A program made the translations under genes and the position numbers. Positions 54,901 through 64,000 of a DNA stretch of 64,000 nt are shown one piece after another. Every line of letters begins with the position of its first letter. Within the stretch, counting starts at the first letter, position 1. The stretch covers positions 176,583,741 to 176,647,740 of the forward strand of contig CM041465.1 in assembly GCA_023213395.1 (NCBI GenBank), given 5' to 3'. This DNA is from Cycas panzhihuaensis (taxonomy: Eukaryota; Cycadophyta). The notes under the pieces were generated by a model. It was not told the DNA's origin and searched no databases. It saw only the letters and a program-made list of their open reading frames with translations.

Positions 54901-57900
54901 GGCCATTAGTTTCTAAGCCATGGATATATTCGCATATAATTAATTCACTCTTTTCTTATGTGATGGCATCAAATTATGTATTATTTATTTGCAAATAGAA
55001 TTAGGTTTCTTTCAACTAGTATCAGGGCCATATAATCTCATTTCAACTTAACACTTCATTGTGTATGATCTTTATATTAACATGACCTTCAAATCTAGAA
55101 GTAGCATTACAATATCAAGCATTTCAAGCATAACCCAAATATAAGGGATCTGTTCTATAAAGTCAAGGTAGTCATAAGAAAAATATAAATAAATTCTTAA
55201 GTTCTTAACCTTATATTCATAGAATTCAAAGATTTAGAAAACTAATCTATAGGAACTTTGAAAGGTTATGGAATTCCTTAGTTGAAGGAATTTTGAAGAG
55301 AATTCATTTCTACTAAGATTTTCCCAAAAAATTATTACAACAACTAATAAAGAGCATTATTATAAGAATTTATTTTTAGCATGAATTATTGCAAGCCAAT
55401 AAGGCCATAACTTCTAAGAAATGTAAATTATTTTTGAGATCGTTAAAGTATAGTTGAAAGATTTATTTAATTATTACCATTAAAAGTTTTTGATCTAAGA
55501 AATTTTATGTTCATTATAAAGGTTTTAGGAAGTGGCTCTTAGCATCTTTGAATTTATTTTTTCTAAGTATGTCCATTCCTTGATATTATACCTAGAAATT
55601 CATCTCATCACTACCTACTTCACAAGTAGGTTCTAGTTATACTTAGTCTGTCAAACTAAGCTCCTTAATATATGAATATAAGGATTGTTTCCAATAATAT
55701 TACCAAACTCGTTTATACTTGTGGCCACTAATTCATCACTTTGTTTAGAAAAAATATTAAAATATAATTGTTCAAAACCATATGAGCTCAATCAATGCAA
55801 TGAAAATGCAAAATCAACGAGTTACCTTCCTTACTAGTAATCATAAAAGTATTAGTTTCTAATTTACACTATATATCACTATATAGAAAAAAAGAGTACA
55901 TAATTCATATCTCATCATCAAATTGTCTACAATTTCCTATAAATATTTATGTATGCTAATCATCCATAATATATTTTATAAAATAGAAGAAAATAGACAA
56001 CTTATCTCTCTCTATTTTTGTTTTTTTTCTAGTGCATAAATAGATAAGATTATTTAGAGGAATTCACCCCATAGTTTTTCAAAACTAGTAATGAAAATTA
56101 CCCCTAAATTGAGGCATGTGATATGAATTCTAGAGAGATTTAGTAAAGAAACTAAAGTATTTCACCTTTGAAAAATATTGGCTCAAAATATAAGCATCCC
56201 ACTGTGTACAAGTCTTTTATCAATGGCCTCATAATATGTATGACTCTATACCACATACCAAATATTTTCCTAACACATTTACACCATGTATAACACCACA
56301 TCATGTGAAATATCTAGTACAAAATCAAATTACTAACATCACACCATACTTGATTTGCTAGATACTAGCCTCATGGCTTCACACCACTACAGAATTCTTC
56401 ATAATCTATTGATTATAGACTGAAAAAAGAATTACTTAAGTCTTCTACTTTAAAACTACTCTTTAATTAGATAAAATACCTCTTCCTAATTAGTATTAGA
56501 AGATAAATCACATATCTAGAGTTTTCTTCTATCAAAGAATATATAAACTTTAAAAGTCACATATCTCCTAAGGTTCCACACAATGATTTCCATAAGAGAA
56601 ATATTCTAATTGACATAATTTAGCATCTTTCTATTTTAGCTAAATAAACAAGTTGGTCTTAGGATCAAAGTAGTTAAAGTGGTTGAGGAATATTTAAGAC
56701 AACTCAATCATTTAAATACATTTTAAAATGAGTTTTCTCCTATATGGGTATGGGCTACACTTGCACTACTCCACTTATATCAATAACCAAATGGCTTATT
56801 AAATTAATAGACTCTCACAGAGTTAGTGGTTTCTAGAATTTCCCCGTTAATCTTATTCTTATTCATATGGTATGCTCCTCTCCTAATTATTTTATTTTCC
56901 TTGAGAATTTTGAACCACTTTTATTATAGTAAACACTTAATTTATATCATTTTACATAAGTCTAAGTAGTTGGTATCTATTTCCTAAAAATAGGAATTCT
57001 AACATCCATTATAATGCAAGTAAGTTAAGTATGCATTTATTGCTTTTATTTTAATTTGATTTTAAGATTTTAAATACATGCTACTAATACTTGCCTATTG
57101 TTTTGGTGATAAACATAGGAGCAACTTGACTGATGAGGGTAGACAACTATTAATGGCATAATAAAATCATGCACTTAAACCTTATTTGTCGAGAAATGGC
57201 CCTCTTAACACTTTTAAAGTACTTCTAGGATATTTTTTCTCATTACTTGATGGTTTTATCACTCTTTTGTTTTGGGATTTTTCTTTATTTTTTTTATTTA
57301 TTAAATTTTCCATTGTATTCTTGTGAATCTTACTCCATTGTAATTTTTAGAGATGGACAAGATGCATTATTATAAAATTGTAATGGTGAATCATGCCATA
57401 TTATAAGTAATTTTACAACAAGGCATTACATCCTATTTTCAAATAACAATGGAGTATGATACACTATTCTAATTCATAATAGAGTGTTACATCCCAATCT
57501 AATAATTAAAAAAGGTTATGACACCCCATTGCAAAATCATAAATCTCTAGTCATCTTATAATTATTATACCTTTTATTCTCTTTTCCCCATTAGAATTTA
57601 GAGTAGATTATGTGGGAAGGGTATAAGAAGTTAATACTCCATCCTTCCCCACACCCCACCCTCCTTCCTCTGGGTCAAAAACCATGTTTTTTAGTCCATG
57701 GTTTGAAGTTAAACTTTGAACTTATCCCTCCCATTAGAATATCATCTAATTTCTCTACTAAATAGAAATTAAAATTTCCTTTAAACCCTTGACCCAATTC
57801 CATAGATTTTGGCTAATTATTTTCTCAAAACTATGGGCCTCTAATCCATTCTTCTCCATCCATAAATCACCCCTTATTCCATTAGAATGTAGTAGAATTT

Positions 57901-57928
57901 TTCATGCAATGAAGCATTATTAGATTGT
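54901..57928. other. AT-rich region without recognisable genes
   Basis: No reading frame or domain is visible on either strand. A weak primer-site-like TAGTATCAGGGCC at 55017-55029 has no LTR or pol text around it. CTCTCTC and A/T runs are short. Confidence 0.65.
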
Positions 57929-58472
57929 TGTTAGAATTTCTCCCTTATTAATCCCTTTGATTTTTGTTGATTGAGAGAACTCTTGTAGAGTGAGAAATCT
58001 ATTTGATTGATAGGGGAACTTGAAAACTAGGAGCTTGAAACTAATGTATCAGTGATCAAGTTATTTTGGTAATCATCTAATGTAGGGTGTACATTTGTTA
58101 CCTCTCATTGTGATTCTTATTAAAACTAACTAATAGCACCATCATTTCTTTATACCTTTGTAATTTCATGTATATATTGTATTAAAGGACCCTTGATGTA
58201 ATTAAATCATATTTGATATTGAGGTCAGATCTGCCTCATGTGCCATTAATTTAGCATATCAAACATTATGTAACATTGGTAAATGACCTATATATTTTGC
58301 CCCACACCATTGTATAATGGAATATTATGATGTTAATATGGAAGCTTTACCTGTATGATAGCCTTATGTGGTGACAAATTCACATGTAACATTACCATTT
58401 ACTTTGTTCTATTTATTTGCTTAATATTTGTTAATTAATGCACATGTATGATAGATCCTGATGCTCTTAACA
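57929..58472 (+). repeat. candidate copia 5' LTR
   Basis: It starts TGTTAGAATTTC and ends CTTAACA, directly followed by TGGTATTAGAGT, an initiator-Met primer site with two C-to-T changes. ATGTATATATTG near 58170 could be the TATA box. No second copy lies in the window, so this rests on the ends and primer site only. It may belong to copia element 3, whose gag begins about 2 kb further on. Confidence 0.5.
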
Positions 58473-58484
58473 TGGTATTAGAGT
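58473..58484 (+). other. degenerate primer-binding site
   Basis: TGGTATTAGAGT differs from TGGTATCAGAGC by two C-to-T changes. It directly follows the candidate LTR. Confidence 0.55.
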
Positions 58485-60515
58485 CATATGTGCTTAATTT
58501 AATGTCATTTTTAAAGTTATTTTGATATTTTAAGGCTTGTTTACTTAGTTTACTTCAAGTTTTTTATCAAAAATCTAAATATTGTGTAATATTAAAGCAA
58601 AATATAGTTAGTTTTAGTTGATTATAGCCTTGTGTAGTAGTTTATATGCCCATTTGATCTCATACAGGGTTTGGCTCCAAGTTGTTGATAAAAAATGGAT
58701 GAAAAACCATATTTTTCATTCATTTCAACCATAAAGTGGTTTGTTTCTCTTTTTTAGAGTACTATTTATCCTTTTGGTAGCCCTACGCTTGCTTATATAG
58801 TCTGTTAGAGGATATTTGAAGTGATTACTAGTAGTTTTAGGCTTAGTTTTGCTCTGTTGGGCCATTGTAGACCCCTAGATTTTGATAGCTCTATTCTCCT
58901 TTATAAAAGCTCTGTCCTTAAAAATCCCATTTCTAATAGGTCCTTATAGCCATTGCATCCTTTCCTCTAAAATTTTATTATAATCCAAGGTCATTTGATC
59001 CCTGTTAGTGCTCTGCACCTCTCCATGGGTCGCCCTCTTTACACATTGGTTGTGCAACTTCACGGTAAGCTTTTTTTATTAAAAATATTTTAATTTTTCA
59101 TTATGATTCAACTTTAGACATTTAAATTAAGTTAAATTTAATTTTTGGTTGAAATTTAGCCCTTTAGCCCCTAGATCTAGTTGCATTGAGTCACTATATG
59201 ACCCTCTTTTGGCTTAAAAGGGTAGACTCCAAAGAAGATTAAACTATATTTAACTCTTCTTATATAATCAAAAATCATTTAGTTGCTTTTGATAAATTTT
59301 TAGATCCATAAGCCCCATAACTATATTAGTAGGAGGTCACATACAACCAACAAGTGATAAGAGGCCAATTTCAAAAGGGACTTAACCCCATTATTTTTTG
59401 ATATAAAGAGGTAGTTGCACTATTTCTACTATATCTCTACAACCATACATCTAATTTACAAACTGTCTAGACCATTAAAAAGTAGATTTAAATCTCTATA
59501 GCTTAGAATCTAATTAAGTTAGATTTAGAGCCATTTTTCTAGAGATATTAGCTATTAAATTTGGCTTTATTAATTAAGCTTTTTTAGCCTTATTTCTCAA
59601 ATTTTGAAGGCTTATTTTAATTTCTTTAAAGTTCTTTTGCTAGTTTAGGCTATGGCTAATATTTTTTAGCTATCTAATCCTAGTTTTTAAGGCTAATTAG
59701 TGCAAGGAAATGTTTCTTATATAGGTTTTTTCTTGGGAGGTTGACAAAGCTCACTCTTGAGCTTGGCCCATCAAAGAGCTTTCTAAACCTATCTTTGTCC
59801 TTTTAATTTACTTTATTCCATATTTATTTTATTTATTACTTAAAAAGGAGCCTTATATTTGTAAGAAACTCACATTAAAATTTAATTTATCATATTAAAA
59901 AGATAACTCCTAAATTAACCCCCCTTTTCTGGCCTTGCAAAGGGAATGATTAGGATCCCTAAAGTTACCACCTCGTATACTCCATTAGTGTACTCTAAAT
60001 TGTTGAGAAAACCATTAGCTATCAGGTGTATTAGGTGCAAGATAAGGTAGAGACCCTATCCTTTGGAGTTTGGAGACTAGGCTAGACACAGGGAGGTGAG
60101 TGCCTTAGTTAGATAAGTTCTCACCACTAGATTTGTCATTGGGTATAAGACTGATGCAGGTGAGGAAACAAATCAGGGGGGTCTTAATACCTTCTTTGTA
60201 TCCCATGTACTAATATATATTGATCCCTTGAGCTTATATACTAGTATAATAGGTCCCTAATTTACCACTTGTGGGTAGGCACCACTAGATAAGATAGTAA
60301 TTAAGAACTTTTCTAAAGATCCTTAGCCTTATAATTCTATATTAGAAGCCACTTAGGTAGATTACTACCTTATTATACAAAGATTTTAAAGACATAAAAT
60401 CAAACACAAAAACCTTTCAAACATAGCAACATAAATGCTCCTTTCAAACACCATTAAACTCAATAGTATAAATAACTTAATACCATAGAAGAAATAAGTT
60501 AAAAACTTACTCATC
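58485..60515. other. unassigned AT-rich stretch before copia element 3 gag
   Basis: No domain is readable. If the LTR at 57929 belongs to copia element 3, this stretch is an unusually long leader or holds another insertion, and the N-terminal half of gag is missing. I see no second LTR or TSD that would settle this. Confidence 0.5.
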
Positions 60516-60569
60516 ATGAATGAATTTTAAGCTTATGTTAATGGGGGCATACCCCTTCCCATACCTATA

Positions 60570-61400
60570 TAAGATCCTAATGATTCTACTAAAATAATCC
60601 CACTAGATCCTATAGTCTTAGTAAACTTTAAAGCTAAGGACAACATTATATTATCCTTCCTCCATTTGGTTATTAAAGACCAAGTGGATGAAAATATGGA
60701 AATTGCTCAAACATCTCATAAGGCATGGAATATACTTTATGCCCTCTAAGAGAGAAAAGGTGAATCTAGATCCTTAACACTCAAAGCCCATCTATTTATA
60801 ATGCCTTTTGAGGAAAATATTACTAATCATTTGACTGAAGTAAAAATAATTAGAAACCAGTTGATTATCCTTAGTGAGCCACCTTCTAACCACGATTTGA
60901 TTTCTAGCATCATTAATATTCTACCTATTAAATATAACTCCTTTGTATCCAAGCTACATGATAATTATTTCAAGATGGACTTTATAACCTTTGAGGGGAT
61001 CTTATTTTAAGAGGATAATATACTCAACCAACTAGGAGTAACATCAACATCTGACTCAACTCCTACCTTTGTAGTTTAAAACTTGAAAAAGGGTAAGATT
61101 GTTAATAAAGCAGCCCAATAGCTTAGTCAGTACTAAGATCTTGCTCAACACTTGGACTCTCTCTATATATCACAAGAGTGACATTAGCATCTAACTCAGT
61201 AGTATCTAGTTAGCACATCCTCTTCCTCCTCTTATTCAGATCAGTAGTCTTAAAAGTCTCAGCACCAACCACAGGGACAATCTTAAAAGAATCAGTAGGG
61301 AAAACTAAATGTCACCTACCTCTACTATGGAAAAACTAGATATTTAGATATTAAATGCAAGAGATGACAAGCTAATTTACAACTCTTATATAACTAAAGA
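60570..61400 (+). pseudogene. copia element 3 gag core and zinc knuckle
   Basis: The UBN2-type gag can be read as IILSFLHLVIKDQVDENMEI, AQTSHKAWNILYAL, LTLKAHLFIMPFEENITNHL, IIRNQLIILSEPPSNHDLIS and IINILPIKYNSFVSKL. A Ser-rich linker follows and then the zinc knuckle near 61315-61360, YLYYGKTRYLDIKC. Where C-x2-C-x4-H-x4-C is expected, the first three ligands are Tyr and only the last Cys remains. The N-terminal gag residues are not visible. Confidence 0.8.
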
Positions 61401-61404
61401 AGCT

Positions 61405-61740
61405 AAGTATGTGGGATATATTATCAATAACCAACTCCCATCTATCAATAAGAAGCACCCTCATACCATCAAGGAGATCCTAGTTACACTCAACAAAGAC
61501 AAGGAGTCTCTTATCAATAAGGAGGACCATGCCCTCCTCAAGAAGCCCCTTTTCCACAATAAGGAGGCCCTCTTTTGCAATAAGAAGGCCATTATTATCA
61601 ACAAGGTTATCCTATTCAACAATAAGAAGGCCTTTTCTACCTATAAGAGGGGCCATCATACCAACCTAAAGGCTAATTCTACCAGCAGAATTAGAATCCA
61701 ATGCCCACACAAGGACAAAGACCTTATAACAAGTAATGAT
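61405..61740 (+). pseudogene. copia element 3 gag: Gln/Pro/Tyr/Gly repeat region
   Basis: In the same frame as the zinc knuckle, the text repeats a unit like YQQ-G/E-GP: IYQ*EAPSYHQGDPSY, SYQ*GGPCPPQEAPFPQ, GGPLLQ*EGHYYQQGYPIQQ, EGLFYL*EGPSYQP. Each star is a TAA after CAA, i.e. the second Gln of a QQ pair. About ten units of eight to eleven residues are visible. Such a low-complexity, prion-like tail is not part of the standard copia gag. A 128-codon open stretch on another frame (61411-61797) is only a shadow of this repeat. Confidence 0.65.
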
Positions 61741-61867
61741 TCTCTAATAGAAATCAAAGGAACCAATAAAATAATAAACAAAAAAGAGGCAACATAGGAG
61801 ATAGTAAGGACTTCTCCTCTCATAACCTATTCTTTGTAGTAATTTTATCACAACTTAATGAGATTGC

Positions 61868-62130
61868 ATGGCTCTTTGACTATAATACAATGAAACACAT
61901 GGCAAGTTCAGAAAAGATGTTGGAAAATACCCAATTGATCAACACTCAAACTATCACATTTGGTGATAACTTAACTTATAATATAACCAAAATTGGTAAG
62001 GTACTAATAATATTAAAGGACTCCAACATTAAACACTACATTAGTAATGTGTTCCTTGTACCTAGTATGAAGATTAACTTACTTTTCATGAGCCAAATAG
62101 ACAAGAAGAACTTAGATATCCTCTTTAGCT
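61868..62130 (+). pseudogene. copia element 3 protease region
   Basis: IAWLFDYNTMKHMASSEKML occupies the place of the copia protease active site (WLIDSGATNHM in form), but Asp-Ser-Gly reads Asp-Tyr-Asn, so it could not work. TITFGDNLTYNITKIGKVLI and YISNVFLVPSMKINLLFMSQ follow, the standard segment ahead of integrase. Confidence 0.8.
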
Positions 62131-62369
62131 AGGGCATTTGTAGAATTATAGACCATGCAATGGGTATGCTTGTGGCTATAGAACATTGATATATTGGCTT
62201 ATACATGTTAGATAGAGTCCTCCTTATCACTAGTTCTTAAAATGAATCATGTTCAATGGCTAACACAACTCAATCCGATGAGGGAAAGGATGTAATTGAT
62301 GAAGAGACCCCTTCTATATAAGAACTAAGAGAATGCTCCCATTCAAAGGATGGTATCATCACATATAGC

Positions 62370-63200
62370 TCCAAAGACCACTTATGGCATTAATGCCTAA
62401 GTCACTTAAATATGTAAATCTTGAACCTCATGTCTAGGCTACAAATAGTACATGGCTTACCTAAAATTAAGAGATATAGAAACATTTGTGAGGTATGTCT
62501 AAAAGGAAAGTAGCAAAGAGAAAAATTCCCTAAAGAGCTTCAAAACCATTAGAGTTGGTCCCCTTTGATATTTGTGGCCCTATGTCCATCTAATCTCCCA
62601 ATGGAAGCTAGTATTTCATCACCTTCATAGATGACTTCTCAAGGAAAGTGTGGGTCTATTTCTTAAGAAACAAGTATCAAGCCCTAGACAGATTCAAAGA
62701 GTTTGAAACTACTATAGAAAATGAAAGTGGAATGATAATCAAGATCCTTAGATCTAATAATGGTAGTGATTACATTTCAAATTAGTTTAACAACTTTTGC
62801 AAGGAACATGACATCTATTGTCAAGTTTCTACTCCTCATATACCTCAGTAAAATGTAGTTAAAAGGATGAATCAAACTTTGATCAATAATGGAAATCATG
62901 CACTTAATATTGCTAACCTTACCACTAGATTTTGGGCTAATGCCATTGCCATTGATGCTTACCTAACTAACATAAGTCCTACAGTTATAGTTAGGAACAT
63001 TACTCCCAAATAAGCTTAGTCAAGATAGAAACCATCTATAACACACTTGAAGATCTTTAGATGCATGACATATAAATATGTCCCAGAGGATAACATAAAG
63101 AAGCTTGATGACAAGATCCTAAAATACATCTTCCTTGTTTATATACCTAGTTGTAAAGCCTATAAAATATTTGACATAGTTGGTAACTAAGCTTACATAA
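62370..63200 (+). pseudogene. copia element 3 integrase
   Basis: Pre-integrase text LWH*CLSHLNM at about 62381 leads to the zinc-binding part (CEVCLKGK), then PFDICGPMSI (Asp), YFITFIDDFSRKVWVYFLRN, KILRSNNGSDYIS (Asp to Asn in SNNG), VVKRMNQTLINN (the Glu position is Lys), FWANAIAIDAYLTNISPT and ITHLKIFRCMTYKYVPEDNI. Two of the three catalytic residues are lost. Many stops. Confidence 0.83.
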
Positions 63201-63559
63201 CATAGGATATAATATTTATAGAAGAACCACAGGAATTGACACCTCCTCAACCTGATATTATAGTAGTAAATGAAGTTGATACATCACAAGCGACTCTTGG
63301 ATAAATTTTAGAGCCACTAGTACTAACCTCCTCCTACACTTTAGGTGCTTCATCAATTCTAGTAGCATCTTCATCATCCACTCAAGCAAGCATAACCTTG
63401 CCTCCTATTTTAGTTGATAACCTTAAGGTGGAAGCCACTAGCTTTCAACCAACTCCTAAGTAAGTATAATAGCTTTTAAAGGTTGCTCCTCCTCCTCCCA
63501 TAGTTATAAAAAGGCCTTCCAAGATGAGACACTCTACAAACTTTTCCCTCATAGAATAT

Positions 63560-64000
63560 GTCCTTAAAACACCTAATCCTTCAACATTTGAGGAAGTAGT
63601 CAAAGACCAAACATGAAAAGTAGCTATAGATAAAGAGATGTATCCCATTATAAAGAATGACACTTGGGAGCTGATTGAATTGCCACCTAGGAAGAAAGCA
63701 ATTGATTGTAGCTAGTTGTATGTGACCAAGTTCTATATAGATGGCACCATAGAGCATTATAATGCTCGCCTTATAGTAAGAGATTTTAAATAGTAGGAAG
63801 CAATTGACTATGATGAGACCTTTCCACCAATAGCCAACATGATCATATTCCATTTGGTTATTCCCCTAGCTACCCAATTTGGATGGCCTATTTACCAAAT
63901 AGATGTAAAGAGTGCTTTCCTCTATGGAGAGCTCAAAGATAAGGTTTTCTTGAAATAACTCCCCTGGCTATGTTGTTCCAGGATAAGAACACTTAGTTTG
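63560..64000 (+). pseudogene. copia element 3 reverse transcriptase, N-terminal part (cut by window end)
   Basis: TFEEVVKDQT, KNDTWELIELPPRKKAIDCS, stop, YVTKFYIDGTIEHYNARLIV, EAIDYDETFPPIANMIIFHL and YQIDVKSAFLYGELKDKVFL form the first third of copia RT, including the Asp in IDVKSAF. The catalytic YVDD box lies outside the window. Stops are at Trp (63713) and Gln positions. Confidence 0.87.

Larger units (their letters stand above)
60516..64000 (+). mobile_element. Ty1/copia element 3 (runs off the window)
   Basis: A third copia element is read as gag, protease, integrase and the start of RT. It continues beyond 64000, so its 3' end is unknown. It differs from copia elements 1 and 2 in gag and in a Gln/Pro/Tyr repeat. 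It is heavily mutated with TAA/TAG stops. Confidence 0.85.

Noticed and set aside
55017-55029. Primer-site-like TAGTATCAGGGCC after copia element 2
   Set aside because: It has three differences from TGGTATCAGAGCC, no LTR end before it and no pol text after it.
61411-61797. Lys/Asn/Ile-rich open frame of 128 codons
   Set aside because: It is a shifted reading of the Gln/Pro/Tyr repeat, whose frame agrees with the zinc knuckle upstream.

Overview
This is nuclear DNA of a land plant, almost certainly a seed plant with a large repeat-rich genome. A gymnosperm is plausible but the sequence does not prove it. I find no intact host gene, no rRNA or tRNA gene and no CRISPR array. Nearly everything recognisable is retrotransposon, in nested layers, set in AT-rich DNA without coding signal.

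Region 1 (1-25.85 kb, clearly more GC-rich than the rest) holds two related Tat-like Ty3/gypsy elements, one inside the other. The older copy, A, occupies 1-611 and 17048 to about 25853. Its integrase gene is split by copy B (612-17042), which has LTRs of about 2.5 kb and a 5-bp target duplication GGACC. Both copies carry cargo beyond gag-pol. The first is a gene on the opposite strand, with its own TATA box and an intron at the same place in both copies; it encodes a plant-mobile-domain (PMD) protein. The second is an extra RNase H of the archaeal/plant type, on the sense strand between integrase and the 3' LTR. This arrangement is the most interesting feature of the window.

Region 2 (25.85-34.3 kb) is AT-rich and holds a decayed Ty1/copia element without gag (28498 to about 32206). 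It also has a G-rich block and a palindromic compound microsatellite. Region 3 (34314-40858) is a full-length minus-strand LINE with a 17-bp target duplication, ORF1, and an ORF2 with endonuclease, RT and RNase H.

Region 4 (43153-54895) is a copia element with LTRs of 644 and 628 bp and TSD AAATT. A minus-strand chromovirus (45048-51467, two 374-bp LTRs, TSD AAATC) sits inside it and carries a chromodomain-like integrase tail. Removing the chromovirus and one TSD copy restores the copia reading frame exactly. Region 5 (about 57.9-64 kb) holds a third copia element that runs off the window, with an unusual Gln/Pro/Tyr repeat in gag.

All the elements are dead by sequence. Most breaks are C-to-T or G-to-A changes (CAG/CAA to TAG/TAA, TGG to TAG, zinc-knuckle Cys or His to Tyr, catalytic Asp to Asn), as expected for long cytosine methylation followed by deamination.
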